From Ruegeria arenilitoris (GTDB lineage: Bacteria > Pseudomonadota > Alphaproteobacteria > Rhodobacterales > Rhodobacteraceae): 64,000 nucleotides of DNA. A program made the position numbers and the translations under genes. The stretch is taken from contig NZ_WQCA01000004.1 of assembly GCF_013032445.1 (NCBI RefSeq), forward strand, positions 248,001-312,000, in the 5' to 3' direction. This document shows, piece by piece, positions 1-7,293 of the stretch; positions within the stretch are counted from its first letter, which is position 1; each line of letters begins with the position of its first letter. The notes under the pieces were generated by a model. The model did not search any database, was not told the origin of the DNA, and saw only the letters and a list, made by a program, of their open reading frames with translations.

Positions 1-637
1 CGATACCGGTGATCGACCCGGTTGCACCGCAGTTGACGAAACCGTGGTAAACCTCGGTATCAACGCCCACCATCAGGGTCACCTGGTCGTCCTGGCTGGT
101 GATGTTTTCCGCCGCATAGCGCAGGTCATCCTTGCCGCCGAATTCCTTGAAGCCGATCAAGTTGGAATGTTCAGCGCGCAGGGCAAAGAACAGATCAGCG
201 CGCGTGGCAAAACCGTAATACGGGCTGTTGTAGATGATCGCAGGCACATCTGGCGCAGCGGAGAGGATCGCCTTGAAATGGTTCTTTTGCGCCGCCGGGG
301 ACGTGCCGCGCGACAACACGCGCGGGATCACCATCAGGCCCACTGCCCCAACTTTCTGCGCGTGGGCTGCATGGGCCACGGCGGACTTGGTGTTTATGGC
401 TCCGGTGCCGACCACAACGGGCAATCCGGCAGCGGCCAGACGCTCGACACCTTCCATCCGCTGCTCATCCGTCAGCAGCGGCCAATCACCCATCGATCCG
501 CAATAAACCACCGCCGACATGCCCGCGTCGATCATCTGTTTCCCTTTGCGCACCAACGCATCAAAATCCGGGGTGCGATCCGCCTTACAGGGGGTCATGA
601 GCGCAGGCATGGTGCCGGTGAAAACATTGGTCGACAT
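1..637 (-). CDS. DapA/NanA-family aldolase or dehydratase (3' end missing)
   Basis: The visible part is the N-terminal ~212 residues of a dihydrodipicolinate synthase/N-acetylneuraminate lyase family TIM barrel; the 3' end lies past the left edge. The Schiff-base lysine is K164 in GFKEFGG and the family tyrosine is Y136 in YNSPYYG. The usual GTTGE loop reads GSMGDWPLLT near residue 48, so it is not a standard DapA. Relatives of this type catalyse pyruvate aldol or sugar/imino-acid dehydratase reactions. It could process 2-keto-3-deoxy sugar acids made by the galactose locus, or (from memory of similar proteins) sit in a hydroxyproline catabolic cluster. A terminator at 741-780 separates it from the galactose genes, which favours the second reading. 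Family confidence is high; substrate is unknown. Confidence 0.8.
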   Translation of the reverse strand, partial: MSTNVFTGTMPALMTPCKADRTPDFDALVRKGKQMIDAGMSAVVYCGSMGDWPLLTDEQRMEGVERLAAAGLPVVVGTGAINTKSAVAHAAHAQKVGAVGLMVIPRVLSRGTSPAAQKNHFKAILSAAPDVPAIIYNSPYYGFATRADLFFALRAEHSNLIGFKEFGGKDDLRYAAENITSQDDQVTLMVGVDTEVYHGFVNCGATGSITGI

Positions 638-708
638 CGGATCTATCCTTTGAAAATGCAGGGTCAGGACGGGCGGAATGGGCCCTTTCAAATCGCCATA
701 ACGGATAT

Positions 709-723
709 TGGATACAAAATCCA
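709..723. promoter_or_regulatory. Short inverted repeat upstream of the DapA-family gene
   Basis: TGGAT and ATCCA flank a 5-base spacer about 70 bp upstream of the DapA-family start. The core resembles the TTGTATACAA-like sites of FadR-type GntR regulators only loosely. It is a possible operator in the only promoter-sized gap this gene has. Confidence 0.2.
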
Positions 724-740
724 GAACAAATGAAACCAAT

Positions 741-780
741 AAAAAACGCGCCAGACCACAGGCTCGGCGCGTTTCGTTTG
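741..780 (-). terminator. Rho-independent terminator after the ATPase gene
   Basis: Read leftwards, the stem AACGCGCC (745-752 paired with 766-773) is followed at once by a run of T (A at 741-746 on the given strand). It ends the iclR/ATPase transcript and isolates the DapA-family gene. Confidence 0.75.
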
Positions 781-796
781 GGGTGCTGTGCGGTGG

Positions 797-1855
797 TTAC
801 CGGAACCGCTGGCCGGTCTCTGGATCGAACAGCATCACGCGTTCCGGACGAACAACAAGTCCGATCCGCTCTCCTTGCTTGCTGCGCTGGTCTTCACGCT
901 CTTCGACGATCAGTTTGTCGCCATTCGGCGTTAGCAGGTATGAATAGCTCACCCCGCCTAGCGCCTCGGTCAGATCAACGGTGCAGGTATCGCCCGTGCG
1001 GTCGACCTCAATATGTTCCGGGCGGATACCCAGCGTGACCTTGTTCAGCTCCGCTGGCACATTGGCCGCCACGTCGAGCGGCGCGCCAAGTGCCGGGTGC
1101 GAGACCTTGCCGTCGGCATAGTCGCACTCAAGAAAATTCATCGCCGGAGAGCCAATGAAACCCGCCACAAACCGGTTGTCTGGATCACGATACAAGTCCA
1201 TCGGCGCACCGACTTGTTCGATCCGTCCATCCCGCAGCACCACGATCTTGTCGGCCATGGTCATCGCCTCAACCTGATCATGGGTCACATAGATCATCGT
1301 CGCGCCGATCTCGTTGTGCAGCCGCGCAATCTCGACCCGCATCTCGACGCGCAACTCAGCGTCGAGGTTGGACAGAGGTTCGTCGAACAGAAACACCTCG
1401 GGGCCCCGCACGATGGCACGCCCGATGGCCACCCGCTGACGTTGACCACCAGACAGCGCCTTGGGTTTGCGCTTGAGGTACTGGTCCAGCTTCAGAATGT
1501 TTGAGGCCTGCTGCACCTTCTGGTCGATCTCAGACTTGGCAACGCCATTCATGCGCAGACCAAAGCCCATATTCTCGGCCACGGTCATGTGCGGGTACAG
1601 CGCATAGGTCTGGAACACCATCGCGACGCCGCGCTTGGCAGGGTCCACATGGGTCACGTCGCGTGCACCGATTTGGATCTGCCCTTCGGTGGTTTCCTCA
1701 AGCCCCGCGATCATCCGTAACAAGGTGGACTTACCGCAGCCCGAGGGGCCAACGAAGACGCAAAACTCTCCGTCCTCAATCTCCAGATCAATGCCGTGGA
1801 TTACCTGCGTCTCACCATACCGCTTGATCGCCTGATTCAGAGTCACACCCGTCAT
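797..1855 (-). CDS. Sugar ABC transporter ATP-binding protein (MalK/UgpC type)
   Basis: This 352-residue protein is the cytoplasmic ATPase of a CUT1-type carbohydrate importer. Walker A is GPSGCGKST at residues 36-44, the ABC signature LSGGQRQ is near 134, and Walker B VFLFDEP is near 156. The C-terminal ~110 residues match the TOBE/regulatory region of MalK/UgpC proteins. The gene overlaps the upstream iclR gene by 4 bp (ATGA) and runs away from the binding-protein and permease genes at 2812-5943. It most likely powers that transporter, since no other CUT1 ATPase is in the window. UgpC/MalK-type ATPases can serve several permeases, so exclusive pairing is inference. Confidence 0.93.
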   Translation of the reverse strand: MTGVTLNQAIKRYGETQVIHGIDLEIEDGEFCVFVGPSGCGKSTLLRMIAGLEETTEGQIQIGARDVTHVDPAKRGVAMVFQTYALYPHMTVAENMGFGLRMNGVAKSEIDQKVQQASNILKLDQYLKRKPKALSGGQRQRVAIGRAIVRGPEVFLFDEPLSNLDAELRVEMRVEIARLHNEIGATMIYVTHDQVEAMTMADKIVVLRDGRIEQVGAPMDLYRDPDNRFVAGFIGSPAMNFLECDYADGKVSHPALGAPLDVAANVPAELNKVTLGIRPEHIEVDRTGDTCTVDLTEALGGVSYSYLLTPNGDKLIVEEREDQRSKQGERIGLVVRPERVMLFDPETGQRFR

Positions 1856-2679
1856 GTCGCTTGCATCCTGTCTGTTTCAGCGCTTGGACGGGTCTCGGGG
1901 AACCGCCAGGCCTGTGCTTCGGCTCCAATCTGTTCGGCCACGCGGCGAACTCGGGGAACCCAGGTTTCCAATTGTTCGAAATTCATGCGTTCTGTCGATC
2001 CGGTCACGGAAATCGCCCCCAGCATCCGCCCGCCCGAAGTCAGAATCGGACAGGCAATGCAGATGATGCCGGGCTCATGCTCCTCATCATCGACAGCATA
2101 GCCGCGGCTGCGGATCAGGTCGAGGTCAGACCGCAGCGCCGCCTCGGAGGTCAGTGTCTTGTCGGTAAACCGGTGATAGCTTTGCTGCGACACCGCGCGA
2201 TCCAGCGCCGCCTCATCCAGAAAAGCCATCATCGCCTTGCCGACACCGGTGCAATAGGCCGGACCAACCTTGCCGGCCTGCGAATACATCTCGATAGGTT
2301 GGGCAGCGTTGCGCTTGTCGACATACAGCACTTGGCTGGAATCAAGCTGCGCCAGATGTACCGTTTCCCCGGTCTCCCGGCTGAGGGCATCCAAAAACGG
2401 CCGCGCAATCGGCGCCAACGAGCTTTGTGTCCACGCCGCATGGGCCAGCCGCACCAACCGCAATCCCGGCGTATAGGTCTGCCGCTCAGGATCATAAGAC
2501 AGCATCCCCTGATTGGTCAGCGTCTGCAGAAACCGATACAGCGTCGCCTTGGGAAAATCGCTGTTCTCCAGCAATTCCGCGAATCGGACCGGGCGGGCGA
2601 AGGCCGCCACCTGATCCAGCACGTCACATGCTTTTCCTATTGTTCCGTCACCAGCCACGGGCGCCTGTTCTCCTCCCAT
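1852..2679 (-). CDS. IclR-family transcriptional regulator
   Basis: This 275-residue protein has an N-terminal winged helix-turn-helix (about residues 15-75, including the conserved PKATLYRFLQTL recognition region) and a C-terminal IclR effector-binding domain (about 90-255). IclR proteins commonly repress or activate sugar and aromatic catabolic operons. It is divergent from the binding-protein gene at 2812 and shares a 132-bp promoter region with it. A near-palindrome at 2735-2752 overlaps the probable -10 of that promoter. The regulator therefore probably controls the galactoside operon and its own ATPase gene. The inducer may be a galactose-derived sugar acid, which is inference. Confidence 0.9.
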   Translation of the reverse strand: MGGEQAPVAGDGTIGKACDVLDQVAAFARPVRFAELLENSDFPKATLYRFLQTLTNQGMLSYDPERQTYTPGLRLVRLAHAAWTQSSLAPIARPFLDALSRETGETVHLAQLDSSQVLYVDKRNAAQPIEMYSQAGKVGPAYCTGVGKAMMAFLDEAALDRAVSQQSYHRFTDKTLTSEAALRSDLDLIRSRGYAVDDEEHEPGIICIACPILTSGGRMLGAISVTGSTERMNFEQLETWVPRVRRVAEQIGAEAQAWRFPETRPSAETDRMQAT

Positions 2680-2706
2680 AAACCCACCGCCATCCTCACG
2701 AGGGTC

Positions 2707-2752
2707 TTGACAAGACTAACCGAGTCGATGTGTAGTTTTCAATATGTAAAAC
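2707..2752 (+). promoter_or_regulatory. Promoter and candidate IclR operator of the galactoside operon
   Basis: TTGACA (2707-2712) and TGTAGT (2731-2736) form -35 and -10 boxes with an 18-bp spacer. The near-palindrome GTTTTCAATATGTAAAAC (2735-2752; 7 of 9 pairs match) overlaps the -10 and probable start site, where a repressor would act. The link to the divergent IclR gene is inference. Confidence 0.5.
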
Positions 2753-2811
2753 ACGGTTTCATTATTTGGAACTTTACAAAGCTACAAAAATGGAAGCTAA
2801 GGGAGGAAACC

Positions 2812-4071
2812 ATGCATTCCATGTTCAAGCGCACAGCGGCGGCGCTGGCGGCCAGTGTGGCACTTGCTGCGCCTGTTGCGGCAGAACTGACCGGCGAGCT
2901 GAGAATCTTCCTCGATACATCGAACCCGGCGCCGCGCGCGACGATGGAAGCGATGATCGAGCGGTTCGCGGCCAAACACCCAGGGTTGGAGATCGAAACC
3001 ACGGTGATCGACCGCGAGGCCTACAAGACGCAAATCCGCAACTTTCTGACTGCGGATACTCCGGACGTCGCCAACTGGTACGCAGCCAACCGGATGAAAC
3101 CTTATGTCGAGGCTGGCCTGTTCGAAGACGTCTCGGACCTGTGGGCCGAACCCGAGATTGCCGACAACCTCGCATCGACCAAAGGCGCGATGACCATCGA
3201 CGGCAAGCAATGGGGCGTGCCCTATACCTATTACCAATGGGGGGTTTACTACCGCAAAGACATTTTTGACGAGCTGGGCCTGACCGAACCAACGACTTGG
3301 GAAGAAGAACTGGCCAACTGCCAGAAGATCGTCGATTCAGGCCGCGCCTGCTACACTATCGGCACCAAGTTCCTGTGGACCGCCGGTGGTTGGTTCGACT
3401 ACCTGAACATGCGTACCAACGGCTTTGATTTCCACAATCAGCTCGCCAATGGCGAAGTCAGTTGGGAGGACGACCGCGTCAAGCAAACCTTCGCCAACTG
3501 GAAACAGCTGATTGACATGGGCGCGTTCATCGACAACCACCAGACCTACAGCTGGCAAGAGGCCCTGCCTTTCATGGTCAACGGCGATGCCACGGCTTAC
3601 TTGATGGGCAACTTTGCAGTGGCCCCCCTACGTGAGGCTGGTCTGACTGATGATCAACTGGATTTCTACCAGTTCGTCGCCATCAACCCCGACGTTGAAC
3701 TGGCCGAAGACGCGCCGACCGATACATTCCACATTCCGACAAACGCTTCAAATAAAGAAGCCGCACGCGAATTCCTGCGTTTTGTCGTCTCGGCAGACGA
3801 ACAGACCGAGATCAACAATGGCGCGAACCTCGGTCAGCTGCCAGTAAACGCGCAGTCTAAGGTGGATGATGACAAGTTCCTGCAACAGGGCTTTGAGATG
3901 CTCTCGTCCAACAGTCCCGGCGGCGTCGCCCAATTCTGGGATCGTGACGCACCGGCGGAAATGGCCAAAGTATCGATGGAAGGCTTCCAAGAGTTCATGG
4001 TCAAGCCAGACAATCTGGACCGCATCCTGTCCAAACTGGAACGCGCCCGTCAGCGTATCTACGAGAACTAA
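2812..4071 (+). CDS. Sugar ABC transporter substrate-binding protein
   Basis: This 419-residue periplasmic protein starts with a Sec signal peptide (positive MHSMFKR, then a hydrophobic Ala-rich stretch, cleavage near AAPVAAEL). The rest matches the type-1 extracellular solute-binding family (MalE/UgpB-like). The start is chosen at 2812 because GGGAGG at 2801-2806 is a strong ribosome site and the signal peptide begins there; the open frame continues upstream through iclR on the other strand but that part is not coding. It heads the operon with two permeases and galactosidases, so an alpha- or beta-galactoside is the likely ligand. Two hairpins follow it. Confidence 0.93.
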   Translation: MHSMFKRTAAALAASVALAAPVAAELTGELRIFLDTSNPAPRATMEAMIERFAAKHPGLEIETTVIDREAYKTQIRNFLTADTPDVANWYAANRMKPYVEAGLFEDVSDLWAEPEIADNLASTKGAMTIDGKQWGVPYTYYQWGVYYRKDIFDELGLTEPTTWEEELANCQKIVDSGRACYTIGTKFLWTAGGWFDYLNMRTNGFDFHNQLANGEVSWEDDRVKQTFANWKQLIDMGAFIDNHQTYSWQEALPFMVNGDATAYLMGNFAVAPLREAGLTDDQLDFYQFVAINPDVELAEDAPTDTFHIPTNASNKEAAREFLRFVVSADEQTEINNGANLGQLPVNAQSKVDDDKFLQQGFEMLSSNSPGGVAQFWDRDAPAEMAKVSMEGFQEFMVKPDNLDRILSKLERARQRIYEN

Positions 4072-4077
4072 ACCGGT

Positions 4078-4101
4078 CAGGCCGGGCCCAAGCCCGGCCT
4101 G
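4078..4101 (+). promoter_or_regulatory. Strong hairpin just after the binding-protein gene
   Basis: CAGGCCGGGC and GCCCGGCCTG form a perfect 10-bp stem with a CCAA loop, 7 bp after the stop codon. It has no T-run, so it is more likely an mRNA-stabilising or processing hairpin than a full terminator. Such elements are known to raise binding-protein output relative to the permeases. Confidence 0.6.
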
Positions 4102-4114
4102 CACCTAATCCTGC

Positions 4115-4140
4115 GTAAGGCGGGTGATAACCCGTCTTAC
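4115..4140 (+). promoter_or_regulatory. Second hairpin between binding protein and permease
   Basis: GTAAGGCGGGT pairs with ACCCGTCTTAC (11 bp with one G-T wobble) around a GATA loop. It follows the hairpin at 4078-4101 and precedes the permease start by about 30 bp. With the first hairpin it probably sets the expression ratio within the operon. Confidence 0.5.
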
Positions 4141-4169
4141 TCCTTTGATCTAAAACCCCGAGTGTCCGC

Positions 4170-5093
4170 ATGTCAGCCGTTGAAGTCCCCGATCAGGAAA
4201 GCTGGTTCCACAGAAACCAACAGCGCATCGCGCCCTGGCTGTTTCTGGCCCCCGGCCTGTTGTTCTTCATGGTCTATGTGATCATCCCGGTTTTCCAATC
4301 CTTCAACCTGTCGCTCTACGAATGGGATGGGCTCGGTGCAGCTGAATATGTGGGGTTCAGAAACTACGAAGATCTCTACTGGGAATGGGTGGACCGGGAT
4401 GCGTTCTACACCTCGCTGAAGAACAACCTGATCTGGCTGATCCTCTATCTGGCAGCGATCCCAGCGGGGCTGTTCATCGCACTGTTCCTGAACCAGACAG
4501 TCTGGGGCATCCGCCTGTACAAATCGCTGTTTTTCTTTCCATTCGTCATTTCTCAGGTCGTTGTCGGCCTCGTATTCACGTGGTTCTACGACCCGACCTT
4601 CGGCCTGCTGAACGAATTCCTCGGTCTGTTCGGCCTCGGCCCGCTGAACGTGCTGGGTGACGAACGCTTCGTCACCTACGGCATCATCTTTGCTGGTCTC
4701 TGGCCGCAGACTGCCTATTGCATGATCCTCTACCTCACTGGCCTGAACGCAGTGGACCCCGAACAGATCGAGGCCGGACGTCTGGACGGCGCCAAGGGAC
4801 TACGGATGCTGTGGCACATCATCCTGCCGCAACTTCGCCCCGCCACATTCATCGCCTTCGTCGTGACCATCATCGGCGCGCTTCGCAGTTTCGACCTGAT
4901 CTCTATCATGACACAGGGAGGCCCCTTCGGCTCGTCCCGCGTGCTGGCTTATTACATGTTCGAGGTCGCCTTGTCCGAATACGGCTTCCGCATGGGGTAT
5001 GGCGCTGCCATCGCGGTGGTCCTGTTCCTGATCATGCTCTGCTTCATCGCCTATTTCCTGTGGTCGATGTACCGCGAAGAAAGGGGGCACTGA
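4170..5093 (+). CDS. Sugar ABC transporter permease (MalF/UgpA type)
   Basis: This 307-residue inner-membrane protein has about six hydrophobic helices, the first at residues 22-45. The EAA loop of binding-protein-dependent permeases is seen as EAGRLDGAKGLRMLWHIILP near residue 200, the contact site for the ATPase. It pairs with the permease that begins 1 bp after its stop, and with the binding protein upstream. The operon context (galactosidases, galactonate pathway) points to galactoside import. Nothing in the permease itself fixes the substrate. Confidence 0.92.
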   Translation: MSAVEVPDQESWFHRNQQRIAPWLFLAPGLLFFMVYVIIPVFQSFNLSLYEWDGLGAAEYVGFRNYEDLYWEWVDRDAFYTSLKNNLIWLILYLAAIPAGLFIALFLNQTVWGIRLYKSLFFFPFVISQVVVGLVFTWFYDPTFGLLNEFLGLFGLGPLNVLGDERFVTYGIIFAGLWPQTAYCMILYLTGLNAVDPEQIEAGRLDGAKGLRMLWHIILPQLRPATFIAFVVTIIGALRSFDLISIMTQGGPFGSSRVLAYYMFEVALSEYGFRMGYGAAIAVVLFLIMLCFIAYFLWSMYREERGH

Positions 5094-5094
5094 G

Positions 5095-5943
5095 ATGTTT
5101 CCCAAACCTATCGAAAAACAATCCCGCGCAGCGCAGATCAGCTATCAGGCTATGCTACCGCTAGCCTTGCTTCTATGGCTCGGCCCCTTGCTGGCGGTCG
5201 CACTGTTCTCTGTCAAACCGGCGGCGGATTTCACCAACGCAAACTACTGGGGTATGCCATCCAGCTTTGAGGGTGCGTTCAACTACGGGCAGGTCTTCTT
5301 CAACTCGGACATGCCACGGTACTTGCTGAACTCATTCCTGATCACCATACCCACAGTGATCGGAGCGGTTGCGCTTAGCTGCATGACCGGCTTCGCGCTC
5401 GGCATCTACAAATTCAAGTCGAACCTCTGGATCTTCTTCATGTTCGTAGCGGGCAACTTCGTACCCTTCCAGATCCTTATGGTGCCAGTGCGCGACTTGA
5501 CCCTGCAACTGGGCCTCTACAACACCAAAACCGGTCTGGTCCTGTTTCACATCGCATTCCAGACCGGCTTTTGCACGCTGTTCATGCGCAACTTCATCCG
5601 CGCGCTTCCGTTTGAACTGATCGAAGCCGCCCGCGTCGAGGGCATCAGCGAATGGCGCATTTTCTGGTACGTTGTTCTGCCATTGATGAAGCCCGCCATC
5701 GCAGCGCTCAGCGTGTTGATCTTCACCTTCATCTGGAATGATTATTTCTGGGCCGTGGTGCTGACCCAAGGCGCCGAAAGCCAGCCCGTTACCGCAGGGA
5801 TCACCAGCTTCAATGCTCAATTCCGCGCCGCCTATCAATTAATGAGCGCCGGCTCGATCGTCGCGGCCTTGCCGCCGGTCGCCATGTTCTTCCTTATGCA
5901 AAAACACTTCATCGCGGGCCTGACCCTCGGAGCTGTCAAATGA
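5095..5943 (+). CDS. Sugar ABC transporter permease (MalG/UgpE type)
   Basis: This 282-residue inner-membrane protein is the second permease of the CUT1 importer. It has about six membrane segments and the EAA loop EAARVEGISEWRIFWYVVLP near residue 180. Its start lies 1 bp after the previous stop and its stop overlaps the GH4 gene by 4 bp (ATGA), so the transporter and the first hydrolase are translationally coupled. That coupling supports import of an intact galactoside followed by cytoplasmic hydrolysis. Confidence 0.92.
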   Translation: MFPKPIEKQSRAAQISYQAMLPLALLLWLGPLLAVALFSVKPAADFTNANYWGMPSSFEGAFNYGQVFFNSDMPRYLLNSFLITIPTVIGAVALSCMTGFALGIYKFKSNLWIFFMFVAGNFVPFQILMVPVRDLTLQLGLYNTKTGLVLFHIAFQTGFCTLFMRNFIRALPFELIEAARVEGISEWRIFWYVVLPLMKPAIAALSVLIFTFIWNDYFWAVVLTQGAESQPVTAGITSFNAQFRAAYQLMSAGSIVAALPPVAMFFLMQKHFIAGLTLGAVK

Positions 5944-7280
5944 CCAAAATCACTTTTATCGGAGCGGGTTCCACGATCTTCATGCAGAACATCGTGGGCG
6001 ACGCCCTGCTGACCCCCTCGTTGGCCGACAGCCACTTTGCCTTGATGGATATCGACTCCGAGCGTTTGGCTGAAAGCGAAGCTGTAGCCAAGGCAATGAT
6101 CCGGTCGGTTGGAACCGGCGCAACTGTCTCGACCCATACCGACCGCCGCGCGGCGCTGGACGGGGCCGATTTCGTGATCACTGCCTTTCAGGTCGGCGGG
6201 TACGAGCCCTGCACGGTGACCGACTTCGAAATCCCCAAACAATATGGGCTACGTCAGACCATCGCCGATACGTTGGGGGTCGGAGGCATCATGCGCGGCC
6301 TGCGCACTGTTCCGGTTCTGTGGGATGTGGCGCGCGACATGATGCAGCTTTGTCCCAACGCAACCTTACTGCAATATGTCAATCCGATGGCCATCAACAC
6401 CTGGGCTTTGGCCGAGCAGTTCCCGGCGCTGAAACATGTGGGCCTGTGCCATTCAGTCCAAAACACGGTCGAGGAGCTCGCGCATGATCTCGACCTGCCC
6501 AAGGATGAGTTCCGTTACAAGGTCGCAGGTGTCAACCACGTCGCCTTTTTCCTGAAACTGGAACATCAAGGCCGCGATCTCTACCCCGCGTTGCGGCAGG
6601 GTTATGCCAGCGGTCAGTACCCCAAGGCCCCGTTGCTGATGCCACGCTGCCCCAACAAAGTGCGCTATGAAGTTATGGATCACCTGGGCTATTTCTGCAC
6701 CGAAAGCTCCGAGCATCTGGCGGAATACGTCCCGTGGTTCATCAAGGAGGGGCGGCAGGACCTGATCAAACAGTTCTCCATCCCGCTGGACGAATACCCT
6801 ACCCGCTGCGTAGAACAGGTCGCCAATTGGAAGGAACAGGCCAAGACCCTGACCGACGGCCGCGATATCGAGGTGACCCGTAGCCACGAATTTGCAGCCG
6901 ACCTGATGAATGCCATCGTTACCGACACACCCTATGTGGCCTATGGCAACCTGCCGAACACCGGACAGATTCCACAGTTGCCCTTGGGCGCGGCGGTGGA
7001 AACGCCTTGCCTAGTGGACAGCAACGGCGTGCAGCCTTCGGTCGTCAACGCGATTCCGCCGCAATTGATTGCGCTGATGCGGACGCAGATCAACGTTCAG
7101 GAGCTGACCGTTCGGGCGCTAGTCGATCAGAACCCGGAATACATCTATCACGCCGCCATGATGGACCCGCACACCGCAGCCGAACTGGACCTGCGCCAGA
7201 TCCGCAATCTGGTGACAGATCTTCTAACCGCACATTCAGACTGGCTGCCTGACTGGTGCCAGCCCGCCAAAGCCGCTTGA
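5940..7280 (+). CDS. GH4 alpha-galactosidase-type glycosidase
   Basis: This 446-residue cytoplasmic protein belongs to glycoside hydrolase family 4, which uses NAD+ and a divalent metal in an oxidation-elimination mechanism. The dinucleotide fold opens with FIGAGS at residues 6-11. Predicted metal ligands are C170 in GLCHSVQ and H200 in GVNHVAFF, which match the MelA/alpha-galactosidase branch better than the 6-phospho-glycosidase branch. The gene overlaps the permease by 4 bp and precedes the galactonate pathway genes. The most likely reaction is release of galactose from an alpha-galactoside; GH4 also includes alpha-glucosidases and glucuronidases, so the sugar is inferred from context. Confidence 0.85.
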   Translation: MTKITFIGAGSTIFMQNIVGDALLTPSLADSHFALMDIDSERLAESEAVAKAMIRSVGTGATVSTHTDRRAALDGADFVITAFQVGGYEPCTVTDFEIPKQYGLRQTIADTLGVGGIMRGLRTVPVLWDVARDMMQLCPNATLLQYVNPMAINTWALAEQFPALKHVGLCHSVQNTVEELAHDLDLPKDEFRYKVAGVNHVAFFLKLEHQGRDLYPALRQGYASGQYPKAPLLMPRCPNKVRYEVMDHLGYFCTESSEHLAEYVPWFIKEGRQDLIKQFSIPLDEYPTRCVEQVANWKEQAKTLTDGRDIEVTRSHEFAADLMNAIVTDTPYVAYGNLPNTGQIPQLPLGAAVETPCLVDSNGVQPSVVNAIPPQLIALMRTQINVQELTVRALVDQNPEYIYHAAMMDPHTAAELDLRQIRNLVTDLLTAHSDWLPDWCQPAKAA

Positions 7281-7293
7281 AAGGGCTCAGCGA

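Noticed and set aside
1861-2811. In-frame open extension upstream of the sugar-binding protein
   Set aside because: It lies opposite iclR, has no homology, and the signal peptide with its ribosome site starts at 2812.
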